Assembly: GCA_039720395.1 (NCBI GenBank)
Contig: CM077820.1
Location: 49,275,425 to 49,339,424, forward strand
DNA: 64,000 bases
Direction of reading: 5' to 3'
From: Liquidambar formosana
Taxonomy: Eukaryota > Streptophyta > Magnoliopsida > Saxifragales > Altingiaceae
Part shown: piece by piece, positions 22,133-34,350 of the stretch
Position numbering within the stretch: position 1 is the stretch's first letter
How the letters are laid out: every line of letters begins with the position of its first letter
Notes under the pieces: model-generated
Told to the model about the DNA's origin: nothing
The model's input: only the letters and a program-made list of their open reading frames with translations
Databases searched by the model: none
Position numbers and translations under genes: made by a program

Positions 22133-24828
22133 TGTCACACCCCATTTTTGCACCACCTTACTAGGGCTCATCATTTCATGTATGTTTTTGTTTTGTTTTT
22201 GAGTCTAGTCACTTGCATTAGGTTTTTAGAGTCACAAGGACAATGGATATGAATTTTGGTTCAATTCGGAGTTGATCTTGAGGGACAATAAGAGCTTTTG
22301 TGACTTGAAGGGCATAATCGTCTTTTAAGTCTCAAACTTTTCATTTGACCTTGGAATGATCTCCAAATTGTCAATTGAAGTTCATATGGATGCATATGAG
22401 GTATTTCTAGTTTCAATTTGATAAGTCAATGGCTCGGGATTAAAATGGCTCGATACAGTTCAAGTTGGTTAATTGACCCTTCTTTGGGTTAGCTCTAATT
22501 GACTCACAATTATCAACCAAATCTCTTCGAATTGACTTTCATTAGTCATCATTTTACCCCCAAAAGTGTTTTATGGAGTTCAATTTTGATGTGGAAAGTG
22601 TTTGGTTTGACCCTATGTGCATGCCTATGCTTAGCAAAGGTAGAGCATAGTGGTTAACCACCTTGTTCAAACCTAACCATGCCCCCATGGTTAGTGGTTT
22701 TCACCCTAAAATGTTCAAAAACATATTCCTCATCGAAACACGGTCGTTTTGGCTTTTGTTTCACTAAAATCGGAGTTAATTTGCCCCCTGAAACACTTCT
22801 AGAAGGATTAGGAGTCAAAATAGGGCAAAAATCCGGAGTGGGCTCGGGTGACCACCCAGCCCTGGGCGGCTAGCCGCCTAGGCCCAGGTGTCTAGCCGCC
22901 CAGGCCCTGGTGGTCACCCGAGGCTACTTTCCTATTTGCTTTGTGTTTCCTTGCTGAAGCGGATTCCTCCCTATTTTGACGTACAAGGGCTTTTTTGGAC
23001 GAGTTTCCTTCTAATTTTTGGTAACTTCTGAGTTACTTAAGCCCCAAGGGGGTCTCTAATAGCCCTTGGATTAATTTTTAGGGTTTTAATCCCAGCCATT
23101 GGTTAATCTTAATTGAAGTCTATAAATACCCCCCTATGCTTCAGCACAAGGGGAGCCACTTTATACATTAATACTTAAGTGTTTGAGAGAGAATAAGAGA
23201 AGGAGACTTGAAGGAGAGCTGGAGTTCTTGCTGTAGCCTTGAAGAACATTGATTGAAGACATCCATAAGAGCAAGAGGGAGTTCATACAGCAGCAATGAG
23301 GGCTCTTCCTAAGGTATTCTCCTTCTCTATTCAAGCTTAAACAAAGGTAACATGTAGGATAGCTCTATTGCATGTAATGCTTGTAATTTCTACCATGAAT
23401 TGAAGTTCCTAGTAGTTAATACATGTGATATTGATGATGTTCATGATGAGTTTTGCATGCTTTAGAGTTAGTTCATAGGTTCCAATGCATAGTTATGATT
23501 CTTGTGTTTCTGTTGTCCTTGTGCTAGGATAGTGATATTGCATGTTAAAGTTAGGTTTCTTGCCATGTTTTATTGCTTTAGTTAGTTAATATGCATAATT
23601 TAGGTTCTGTTTAGTTTGGTTTTAGCATGTTTAGAGTTTATTTTGTGTGTTTTTAAGGATATTTGTGGGTTTAGGGTTTAGAGTCCTTGTTTTATGTTAG
23701 TTTTTATACAGCATGATAAAGTAGGTCTTTTCATTGTTTTTTTCTTCATAGTTGCTGTATATGTTTTTCATATGGAGTAAATATGATGTTTTTGCATGCA
23801 TGTTAGTATATTCTAGGGTTTTATGCATGATATGGTTCTAGGAATATGTTAGGGCTTATGAAAGTTTGCTGTTTTTGCTATTGGCATGTTTAGTGGATGA
23901 TTTTAGGCCTTAGTACTATTCTGTCCAGATTTGCATGTTAGTATTTTTGCATGGTTTTGAGCACTTGTAAGGGTGCAAATAGGTGTGGTATTTGTCCTAT
24001 GGAAAATAGGGCTGTCAATGCTTGAAATGGCTAATGCTTGGAGCTGTTGCGCTCAGGTAAGTGGGTGTGAAGGTGCCCCAATTCACCTCTCTTCCTTATC
24101 CTTTCTCTTCTCCCTATCTAGGGTTAATTTTTAATATGATCCTATGGTTTAATCAAGGGTTTCCTTAACCAATAAATTCTGGTTTTTATTAAAGTTTCTA
24201 TTTTGTGGAATTCTTTCTAAAATCAAATTTTCTATCAAATTCAACTCTTTTGATCAAATAAGGAACCCTAGGGTTTTAACCATAGGTTTGTATTAGGATT
24301 TAACCCTATTTCTAATCGAACTACGTGGACTTTGATCCATGTATTTCGCTGCATGGTACGTAGGCGCTCTTCGTGAGGCTCAAGTCCGTTCTAAGATCCA
24401 AGCATCCTAGGTTTCTTTTTGTTTTGTTTTGTTTTCCTTTATTTTCTGTTTTTATTTGCTTATTATGCATGGATGGATGAATGAAATACATGATATGCCT
24501 GCTGTCTTGTGATGATATACTTGTTGATTTTTGTATGGAAAAGATCTTGATTTAGCCCAAATGAACTGAGAGACCGAAAGGGTGACATGGGTGCCTATAG
24601 GCTTTGCTTAGCCTCCGAATCCCCGATTTCTTTGGTTTCCAAAAGATTGGTTTTTGCCTTTCCTTTTTTATGGAGTCATTCAAATTGTTTTTCTTTTAAA
24701 CAAAAATGGTTTTAGGGTTTTCCTTATTTCCTTTAAAAAATAAGGTGGCGACTCCCTATTTCCTTTTCAAACAAAACCCCCATTTTCTTTTCGTCAATCC
24801 CTCGTGGGCCCAATTTCCGGGGTTCACA
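22133..24828 (+). repeat. 3' LTR of the Tat element
   Basis: 2696 bp, nearly identical to the 5' LTR, ending at the CA before the ACCTC target duplication. TATA box at 23121-23128. Confidence 0.95.
22843..22923. promoter_or_regulatory. 81-bp GC-rich nested palindrome, 3' LTR copy
   Basis: Differs from the 5' LTR copy at several bases inside the palindrome, more than expected for the LTRs overall. The outer arms are unchanged. Confidence 0.7.
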
Positions 24829-24833
24829 ACCTC

Positions 24834-26385
24834 AAAAGTGGAAAATGCATATCAATTTCCCCTTTGTGTCTCAAGGCCAAAAGATAAGAGGAATGCTCAA
24901 TACTCGGCACCTGATATACAAATTGTATCCCCAATGAAGTTGGAAACATGTAATCCCAGAATCAAATATCATATTGACTTCACCCTCGTGGTAGCTTAAA
25001 GAGAAAGTTGTACCCAAAAAGACAATATCAAGGAAAAACTACTGTGATTTTAGTCACAGAACAAACAGGAAACAACAATGGACTTTGATCATTAACCATT
25101 GAAACGCACAACTTTTGAGTTTGGAATTTGAGAAACTAATATAGTTGAACAAAAATCAGTTCTCGTACTGATTGTTGATCGATATAGATGGATAATCATA
25201 TTTTTTAAAAAAATAAAAGAAGTCTCCCATAGTAAAAGTTAAAATAAACTGTCAAATTTTTGAAGAGCAACTCCAAAAAACCATTCTAAGCCCCGGTTTC
25301 TCTTCATCATCATTCAAACCACCACTAATTTTTGAAGAGCAACTCCAAAAAAAATAAACCGTTAAATTCTTTAGACAAATTTCAACTTCATTTTGGAGGA
25401 GGAATTGTGCTTCACTGCATACCACAATTTGAAGACTCATTTTGCTCACTTCCTTCTATCTGTCTCTTTCTCTGCCTTTATTCCTGTCATGATCATCCCA
25501 TTCCCTGCTTCTACTCTTCTCTCGGTCGCCTCCCCTTTCGCTTTCTAGAGCATCAGATCTATCTCTATCTCTATCATAGTGCCTTTCCTGGTCCCTATCC
25601 ATGTCATTTTCCCTATCCATGTCTCTGTTTGATGATTTTATTGTGGGCTCTCGCTTCTACTCCTACTGCAGTGCCTTTTTCTTGAAGATTCACATGAATC
25701 ATCTCGTTTGTCCTTCCTCTCTAAAGATAATCTCCCTGCAATTTTAAGGATTCAACAAATAATCAAATAAAAATATTAGGCACCCTGAGAATCTTTAAAT
25801 AATGCTGAATTTTCCAACATCAGGAGAAATTTTAAACCAGGGATCCTTGAAGAACACAAATGCATAGCTTCTGTTCTGTGGGTTTTATTCCTATCTCCTA
25901 AGGGTTAATTTATGATTGTATTGATTAAAAAAAAAAAAATACAAGAAGAAAACACCACCCAATAAGTTTTACGTATGCCTTTTATGATATCTATGATTAG
26001 AACCTTGAACACGTACAAAAATGGAAAACAGAAAATAAAGGACCAAGGAAAGAACAAACCCTTTTGTTGAAGAGAAGCCAACTGAGGGTATCAAATTTTG
26101 TTAATTAGCTTGAAGACCACAACATGATCACACGGCTTCATATTGTAACTAAAAAAATAACTAGCTCAATGAGTTTAGCAAAATATATTCAGTAAGAGAG
26201 AGAGAGATTGAGTCACACATACCAGACATTCGTGTGGAAGAAGAAGACGGCAGCTGGCAGCCGAGTGACCACCCTCTTTGAATCGTTACTAGAGAGTGGA
26301 GAGAAAAATACGAAACAAAGCCTAATTGAAATTGGTATTTGGGGTTTTTTATTGAAGTAAAAATCAGTTGGTTTGTAAAACATAC
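24834..26385. other. NLR-1 3' flank with duplicated block, no intact gene
   Basis: 24834-25040 continues the block broken by the retrotransposon and resembles 46440-46620 plus 47257-47320. 25250-25360 holds a short direct repeat (TTTTTGAAGAGCAACTCC twice). An Arg/Asp-rich coding relic lies at 25390-25740. 25975-26130 is repeated at 28612-28815. The rest shows nothing I can name. Confidence 0.55.
25390..25740 (-). pseudogene. Arg/Asp-Arg-rich splicing-factor-like relic
   Basis: The minus strand has a run of alternating Arg-Asp codons (DRDQERHYDRDRDRSD and nearby GDREKSRSREWDDHDR), preceded in another frame by a Ser/Arg segment (SSRKRHCSRSRSES). This is typical of RS/RD tails of spliceosomal proteins or cyclin-L. 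Frames are broken and no globular domain is visible, so the parent gene cannot be named. It lies downstream of an LRR exon array, as does the cyclin-L-like fragment near 60 kb. Confidence 0.4.
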
Positions 26386-26901
26386 CTTCTGTGCGAACAA
26401 GTGTTGTATGGTGGTATTAAGGTCACCCTTCCATTCCCATTCGTCCTCCTGTAGATGCACTTTCTCTAATTTTGGTGTCTTCAAAATTCCGCTAGAGAAA
26501 GTCTTCAATTTGGGGCATTCTTCCACTAACACTTGTTCTAAGGATGGGAATGAAAAGGTATTACTCCATGTGCAGAAGTTTGTGAGGTTTGGTAAACTTT
26601 TCAGTTTTAGAGAGCTTAATTTAGTAAAAGTAGTCTTATGATCTGCCGCTTCTCCTTCCTCGCTTGCAATTATTTCTTTCATCATCTCGCAACCATCTAC
26701 AATTATGCTTTTAATTTGCACTAGTCTTTTTGCTATTGCGAATGGCAGTAGGTGTGTTAAACTTTGACACGAACGAACTGTTAGAGTTGTTAGCCAGCAA
26801 AATGACCATCCATGAAGTTGGTCTTGCCAAATCTCTCTTATGCTGTAAAGGTCCTCCAATTCCAATTCCCATTCCCATTCCTTCAAGCGAGGGAATTTAA
26901 C
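26386..26901 (-). CDS. NLR-1 LRR exon (most 3' one recognised)
   Basis: A phase-0 exon of 172 codons. The acceptor CTAG precedes 26901 and the donor GTATGT follows 26386. It encodes irregular leucine-rich repeats of the RPS2/At4g27190 NLR class (SIREIWQDQLHG, SLTHLLPFAIAKRLVQIKSI, LPNLTNFCTWSNTFSFPSLE) and ends GDLNTTIQHLFAQK. It is a close paralogue of the exon 32709-33239. If the donor is not used the frame runs on to 26161 with non-LRR residues. Whether it is still joined to the NLR-1 transcript cannot be seen from sequence alone. Confidence 0.75.
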
Positions 26902-29099
26902 CTAGTAAACCATTGAAACAAAAGAAGTGTGTAGCTTTGGTTCTTTTAGACAATTTAAGAAATACACAAACAAGATAGTTGTACAAGCATGTTACGAAAT
27001 AGAACATTCTAATACGTTGTAGTATAACTGTAGGCAGTCTTGTCCAAATAGTATAAAAGTTTTACTAAAATCTATTGACATGATAAGTTGTGACGTACAT
27101 ACGTTTAATTTAGTATCATAAACTGAAGTGAAAACTAGTGTCATGGTTCAACTAAAGCTAGTTTTTAAAGTTTTTATTTATCAATAAAATGAATGTCCAA
27201 ATTCTAATTAAAATCATTCAAACGAGTTCAACCAATTAAATCAACTACTGTCAATTTACCAATTTGGTAAGATCTAGTTACGTCAAATTTTTGAAGTAAA
27301 AAAAAATCAAAGCTAGCTATTAAAAGAAGTAAAATATATATTGCGGACAACAGCCACACTACTAGCATTGCAAGAAGCAGTGAGCGTAAAAAATATGGCC
27401 ATAATATATAATGGGCTCAAACCTTAAGAATTTATTATACTTGGGACCAAGGACCATGAAATTTAAATTTCCACCACAATAAATGAGAATTTGAGAGAGT
27501 TATGGCTTGCGATTAAAAAATTCAAAATGGATTTGAAAATAACATAATTAACTAAAGGGTGGTCTTCGAGATGTGTATATATTTCGACCACAATAAATGA
27601 GAATTTGAGAAAGTTATCTCACATTACCTTCATATCTTTTTGTTTTTACGCTTCAATGTGTGTGCGATGGAATTTGACACTAATTCCATCCATTTGTGGT
27701 TTAAAATAATAATACACCCCCAACCCTCCTTTAATGACTTCAATATTGTTCTTTGTATAGGAATGAAGGTGGCTAATTGAGATTGAAAATTACCATATAG
27801 TTCTCTTTATGGTATAGATGGACTATCAGATAATTGTTAGCATTTTATAACTATTTAAAGAACGGAACTTATATTTTTGGTCCCAAATTTTATATAATTC
27901 TAGTATTTCAAATACCATCTGCATTGTTCAAGGCAAATGTTATTAATAGTATATATGGAAACGTTGTTAAAGACAATGTCCATGTTAGTGCTAATGTGGC
28001 TCTGTATTTTTTTTTTTGGAGGCTTTAATTTTTTGGTAACTTTTTATTTTTTTTGTTAAATTTATTATCAAACAAAAGAAAAGAAGTCTAGTCTTAATGA
28101 TTTATATCATGTCTATCTTTTTTTGTAATTAAAAGAATCCCAATTGCTTCTTTTAAATGGTCCTTTTGACAGCATTTTAACCTTGAGTTCCTCCAAATTC
28201 CTCCTAATTGAATTTAGGAGTAGTTAGACCCACGGTCAAGGCACTCTAATCTCATGGATAGACTCAAATAAATTTTTTTTTTTAGTTTTAACTAGGGAAA
28301 TTTTAAATTCATTCCTTGATTTTTTTTTTTTAGAAAACCTAATTTTAGGAACAATTAATCACAGCACTTTAATTTCTGAAGCAATTTCAACTAAAGTTCC
28401 TAAATTATTTCTAGAGAGTTTCCAAGATAATCCTAATTTATTTCTAGTGAGTTTCCATGATAATCTTATAATTAACCACTCATATTTTGAAAATTTGCAA
28501 GTGTCCAAACCTGTAGTGTTCTGTGTCAAGGAACTCTGTCATGTTCTCAAGAGGCTGTCACGTAGGTGACATCATAACCTATAGGCTATAGCAATTTGGG
28601 TGTGAGCGGGATGCCTTTTATGATATCTATGATTAGATTCTTGGACATGTACTAAAAAGGAAACTAGAAAATACAGGATCGGCTACATATAGAAACCAAA
28701 TTTTGTGATCGGCTACACATAGAACAGGGGAAGAATTGAAGAAACCCTTTTACTGAAGAGAAGCCAACTCAGGGTATCAAATTTTGTTAATTAGCTTCAA
28801 GACCACAACATGATTGGCTACACATAGAAACCAAATATATGAAAAATCAACTCGATCAGATCAATAAGTTTAGCATTAGTTTTAGTCATAAATTCATTAA
28901 GTGGGTAAATTCCGATATTTTTTTCCTGATGTGGACATAAAAGGCATGAGCATTCGGACTTTGTATGTATGTCAAGTCGTTTTGGTATGTAATGGCAATT
29001 AAGCATATTGGACGAACCATCAAAAACGTTTTACATGGGTATATACGAGTAGTTCTTTTTGAATTTGAGAATGAAAATTGTGGTCTAAGTCTAACGTAC
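26902..29099 (-). other. NLR-1 intron between LRR exons
   Basis: AT-rich, no coding signal. 27130-27330 resembles the introns near 33720 and 35880, and 28612-28815 repeats 25975-26130 with an added GGCTACACATAG-containing insertion. Short T tracts are at 28008 and 28265-28330. Confidence 0.55.
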
Positions 29100-29825
29100 C
29101 TTGTTATTAATGAAGAGGGCTACACTAGGAACGTCAACGTTGCCATCGCCAGAAGTTTCTTGCAAGCCTTCATTAGTGGAAGCGAATAATGTCTTTATTC
29201 TAGGACACCCAGCTATCTTCATTGTTCTCAACCATGGAATCTCTAGAGTATGATTTCCTGGATAGAAACTTGTGAGGTTGGGCAAACCTTGAAGTATGAT
29301 ACTTGAGCTGCAAAACTTGATCTCATCAATCGCTTCTTCTTTTGCTCCTTTTTCCTTTTCAACAATCTCTTTCATATTAAGACAATTTGTTATTTTCAAT
29401 CCATCAAGTCGATGAAGATCGGAAATCATGGAAGGAGAGAACAGATTTCTCAAGCTGTTACACTTGTGTATGTTTAGCCAACGTAGACTTCGAAAGCTTA
29501 AAATTCCTTTAGGATCCTTGTTCCATAGGCACCTCAACTTAGGAAGCTTAGTCAAGTTCATTTCTTCTAGATCAGGGAGAAGCCCATCATGTTTTTCATC
29601 ACAGTCTAGCCCTTCAAGATCAAACACTTGTTCCAGCGAATCACAACTTTCCACGGTGATTTTTACCAACTTGGGTAAGCTTTCCAGCATAATAGACGAG
29701 ACAACATTCAACAGGGATGTACACTTCTCCACCACCAAATCTTGTACATAGCAAGCCTCGACTGGAAATTGGTCATAACATATCTGTTTCAACTCAGACA
29801 ATTCGGAGAGCCTCCAGAACCCCAC
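29100..29825 (-). CDS. NLR-1 LRR exon
   Basis: A phase-0 exon of 242 codons. The acceptor TGCAG precedes 29825 and the donor GTACGT follows 29100. It encodes about nine irregular LRRs (SCDSLEQVFDLEGL, LPKLRCLWNKDPKG, SLRNLFSPSMISDLHRLDGL, LPNLTSFYPGNHTLE, CPRIKTLFAS), matching the C-terminal recognition region of RPS2/At4g27190-type NLRs. The first repeat looks shortened (VGFWRLSELSELKQICYDQ), suggesting a small internal loss. The frame is fully open. Confidence 0.75.
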
Positions 29826-32708
29826 CTGCAAAACCCAAAGCAATACATTCCTCTTTGTGCATAAATACATGTTCTCACAAAACATATTAAGCAGCTTCAA
29901 AGTGGCACACGAGTAAGTGACCAAGTGTCAAAATAGAACATTTCCGTAAGAGTAATGACCATGCAATGCACAAGGGCTGGTGCACTATTAGACCTCTCTT
30001 AGACAGCGTGAGCAATGCACGGGACCTTGTGTACTGCTTTCCGGTGCACTATTGCAACCCCTCAACTTTATGGATAATATTTTACTCCTCACATAGGAAG
30101 AGCATCTGCTCCACGTTTATATGGCATGTTATATGACCACCAAATGGTTAAGGTTTAGGAAAAAGCATAGTGCTTGTGACCGTAATAATGATCTTCCTTT
30201 ATTTTTTTTTAATAGGACCAAAACACCCCCACTTTCCACTTCTATTTACATTTCCCTATCCAAACCTTTCTTGTTTCTTCTTCTCTCTAAAATCTAAATC
30301 AAACCAGTTGCATGATCCCACTCTCTATTGCCATTTTTAACCACTACCCATCTCTAAACCTTCACTAGCAAACCCAATAAGGCAATAACCACTGAAATAT
30401 TATATATATATAACAAAATACAGGGAGGAGGAGACCATAACACAGCTTTATGCAAATGGTTTCTGCAAATTTTTTACAAACTAAAGGGAGAAGACGATCC
30501 ATTAAAATGCAAAGATCTGCTACTAATAAGATTTTCTAGTATGTGTGTGTATATATCTATAGATATATATATAAATAGTATTATATTTTATATACAAATC
30601 TGCTAAAATTTCCACGACTCAATAACTATCTCCAAATCACGTTCCTTGTCTCTTGCATTCTACACCATCTCTTTCGAATTCCCTCAACTGGTGATGAGCA
30701 ATCTATGGAAAACGCCATTAATGTCCGACGAATTTCCTTTGCTTTTTTTTTTTTCTTTTTTTTTTTCCATCACTGTTTCTTTGGAAAGAAAGAGGGAGTT
30801 CAGAAGTTGGTCGTCAGCATCATCGTCAATTAAGCAAATTGGGGGAAGAGAAACTGGAGAATGACGAAGAGGGAAAAGTGCAGCGTGGGTATGTTACTCA
30901 CAGTGGAGACCAGGGTATTTTGGTCCTTACGAGAAAAGGGAAGAGAGAGAGGCACTCTAGCTTTATAAAATCACGGGAGCAACATAAAACTTCCATCATT
31001 TATGATACATGTTAGATTGGAGAAGGTGCCACATCAGCGTGGAGGTAGCTGATCCTCTCTTTAAGGAGCCGAGTATTATCCCAACTATATTTGTAAACCC
31101 CACTTTTTTCACTTTTTAAGGTTTTACGAAAAATGTATAATGTTTTCATGAAAACTGTTTATGTAATCTCCTAGCAAACATCATTTTGAATAACTTTATA
31201 GAAGAAAGTTTTTTCAAAATTTGTCGTTTAAGTGGAATTTGTGATCATTTATAATTTGTGTGTAAAATTAATGAAATAGACTGTAAATAGCCAAAAAAAT
31301 CTACTTAAACAATAAATTTTAGAATAAATTTCTTTTACAATGTTATTCAAAATGATGTTTTCTAGTGAACCACGCAAACATTTTTCAACGGGGGGTTCTA
31401 ATAGACGGATTAAACGCCCTCCAAGAAAGAAAGAAAGAAAGAAAAAAACCACAATACTATTGGCCTCTTTATAACAGACAATGGGCTATTGGACCTTTCT
31501 TAAAGACCCAAAACCACCCCACGTGATAACCTCTTTTATTCCAAACAAATCAGCTTTTTGAAAAAACGTAAAACATTTATTAGAGCTACATCATGGGGGT
31601 GGTTTTGGGGGTTGTATGAGAGGTTCAAAAGCATTTCCCCTCTATAATTGGTGGGCTAACACGATATATTCTTGAGGACATGTCCATGTGTCAAATGAAC
31701 ACATGTTGACCATCAGATGCCATGCCTATGTTATGTTTTTCTTTTGCCCTCTGCACTCGTACCTATATTTAAGTAAAGTTCTCTTAGTATAATGCCAAGG
31801 GTACTGTTGGACGAACTATAAAAGATGTCTAGCTTGTATGAACAGTTTTCGTTTTGAATATGAGAAGGAAAATGTTTGTCTGTTAATTGTGTATTTTAAT
31901 CATTTTTTTATCCTCCTTTTTGAAATTTAAACAGTTTCTGAAACTTTTCCGAAAAACTTTAACACTCTTTATAATCACATAGCATAACAATAAAATATGA
32001 TAGCATGGTTTAGTTGTATGTAATTTAATTTCCATCAATTCAAGCTTTCTAATAAACAAACTAAATTAATGAACCCAAATTTATTATATTCTTATAGTAA
32101 AAATTAAATCAACAAGTAGTTTCATAAAACTAATCAAAATTTCATAAAATTGATACACATTTCTTATCATTGATTACAACCTCAAAGGAACAAAATCAAG
32201 AACTCACTCTGTTCTAATTTGGATGTGTTCAACCAAATAGACTACAATCTTGCAAGTCTCATCACAATAAAAAGGAGGTTCAAAGGTTGCCAACATTTCA
32301 TAAATAAAATATGTTGTTGGCACCAGGTGATTAATGAATAAAAGAGTTGCTCAGGGAACGTACTGACAAGGCAACAATATCTAATAGTAAATTACAAAAA
32401 AAACTAGATGGCCAAAGGGCTTGTATGTACAAAGCAATGGTTCAGTTCAAAAGGTTTAAAGAACTTTTGGCAAAATAAATAAATAAATAACCCCAAAAAA
32501 AATATATATATATGAATCAATGATCATATTAATTACTTGCATTCTAGAGGCAGGATGGAAAGCAAAATATATTCACAATGTTTTGTGAATCGTGACCAGA
32601 GAGTGGAGATCAAAATATATACATAAGAAAAGCTAGCCCATTTTGTAGAGCTATCATGGTATGAACGAAATAGGGAAAGAAGAAAATGTTGGCTCCGATA
32701 GTACATAC
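29826..32708 (-). other. NLR-1 intron between LRR exons
   Basis: AT-rich, no gene. An AAAG microsatellite lies at 31427-31446 and TA-rich stretches are near 30405 and 30540-30590. 32160-32480 is similar to 60440-60650, linking this intron to the second NLR at the right of the window. Confidence 0.55.
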
Positions 32709-33239
32709 CTTTTGTTCGAACATGTATTGTATGGTCGTATCAAGGTCTCCCTTCCAGAATCCTTTGTCCCACAGTACTTTTATTTCGTACGACTCCTTGT
32801 CTGACAATACAAGCACTTTGTCCAGCTTTGGTGTGTGTAAGATTCCGTGGGAGAAAGTCTTCAATTTAGGGCATTTTTCCACCAACACTTGTTCCAAGGA
32901 TGGGAAAGAAAAAGTATTACTCCTTGCGCAAAAGCTTGTGAGGTTTGGTAAGTTTCTTAGTTTCAGAGAGTTTAATTGACTATAAGTAGTCTCATCTGTC
33001 TCTTCTCCCTCGCTTGCAATTACTACTTTCAGCATCTTGCAATTATCAACAATTATGTTTTTAATTTGCACTAGACTTTTAGCTATTGCGAATGTCAGTA
33101 CATGTGTTAAACTTTCACAATCGCATACTTCCAGAACTCTTAGTTTGCCAAATGACGCTGCATGATATTGGTCTTGCCAAATCTCTTTCATACTAGACAT
33201 CCACCTCAATTTCAATTCCTCCAGGTTAGGGAATGCAAC
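32709..33239 (-). CDS. NLR-1 LRR exon
   Basis: A phase-0 exon of 177 codons. The acceptor CCAG precedes 33239 and the donor GTATGT follows 32709. It encodes VAFPNLEELKLRWMSSMKE, then EIWQDQYHAASFGKLR, SLTHVLTFAIAKSLVQIKNI and LPNLTSFCARSNTFSFPSLE, ending TTIQYMFEQK. These are irregular LRRs of an NLR C-terminus. It is paralogous to 26386-26901 and, more distantly, to 61560-62321. The frame is open. Confidence 0.78.
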
Positions 33240-33312
33240 CTGGTAAATTATTAAAACAAGAGAAGTTTAGTTGTTGTTCTTTTAAACAATTCAAAAAACA
33301 CACAGAGAAAGT

Positions 33313-33465
33313 AGTTTGGCGTCAATGGCTTTTTTGCCTAGTGGCACTTCTCCCCTCTTATCCTAGGTTCAAGTCCTTAAATAGGTAATACTATATGAAA
33401 CAATAGAAAGAGCTTTTGTTCTTTGAGTTGTTGATAAAAAAAATAATAATAATAAAATAAAATGT
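33313..33465 (+). mobile_element. tRNA-derived SINE
   Basis: A-box-like TTGCCTAGTGGCACTTC near 33333 and B-box GGTTCAAGTCC at about 33366 are followed by a TTGTTGATAAAAAA-type 3' end with an AAT-rich tail. Typical of plant SINEs. No clear target duplication found. Confidence 0.6.
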
Positions 33466-34350
33466 TTTTTTTCTTTGAAATAATTCAGCAAATACTTACC
33501 CAACAAATACAAAAACAAGGTATCTCTTTTATTACTCTTGTCCAAATCATGTAAAAGTTTAACTTAAATATAGAGACAAAATGGGGAACGTGCAATGTTT
33601 AAAATAATGTTATAAAAACCAGATTGAATCCGTATCCTTGGTTTAATGAAATCAGCCTTTGTCACCTCCTCCCCCTCCCCATCCCCCACCCCCCACCCCA
33701 CAAAAAAAAAGGCCCGTTTTATTAGCTTTTCTTGTTTCTCTAAAAAGATTGTCCAAAATTTTATTAAAATCATCAACCAATTAAATTCATCATTTTAATT
33801 AATCCTATAAGATTGAATTACGCCAAATTTTTTTAAGTTCAAAAATTTAAAACTATTAAAATACTGTGCACGTTAACATTGAACATTATTATTATGCAAA
33901 TCCGTGATTTCTTTTCTTTTTTCTTATTTAATAATAGAAAAGATAGATTGAATCCACCCATTTTTTTATAAACGTAATTTTATTGGCAAAAAAAGGGCCA
34001 ACACCCATACACATGCAAGAGTATACCGAAAGTATGCCCCAATAATTAAATCAATGAGAATCCGAGAGGACTAAGCTTTGAGATTTAAAATTCAAAAATG
34101 AAATCTGGATACTTACTCTGTTCATGATGCATGTGCCATTACTTTCATGTTTTTTTTTTTTTTTTTTGTTTTTTGTGTCTCTGTGTGTAATGTAATCTGA
34201 TACAAATTCATGTATTCTTTGCAATTTCAAATACAAACCAATTCCATCTATTCCCTGTAATATTCCGGATTCTACTTTTCTTCTGTTTGGTTGTAATGAA
34301 AAAATAAAAGGAAAGAAGTTTTTTATTAAAAAAAAATATGAAGGAAAATG

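Larger units (their letters stand above)
4720..24828 (+). mobile_element. complete Tat-lineage Ty3/gypsy LTR retrotransposon, 20.1 kb
   Basis: Two direct LTRs (4720-7439 and 22133-24828), each starting TGTCACACCCC and ending TTCACA, are flanked by the perfect 5-bp target duplication ACCTC (4715-4719 and 24829-24833). The order is PBS, gag, PRO, intron, RT-RNaseH-second RNaseH-integrase, then two antisense genes, a tandem-repeat array, PPT and 3' LTR. The second (archaeal-type) RNase H, the great length, the large space between pol and the 3' LTR and the antisense genes all place it in the Tat group (Ogre/Retand/Grande relatives). The LTRs differ by roughly 1-1.5% by eye plus one 24-bp indel, so the insertion is recent, yet gag-pro-pol contains several stops and a frameshift. 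It is inserted in a duplicated block whose uninterrupted relative lies at 46350-47320. Confidence 0.95.

Noticed and set aside
30646..30864. Short plus-strand frame with a hydrophobic Phe stretch as a small membrane protein
   Set aside because: Low-complexity T tract; no start context or homology that I recognise.
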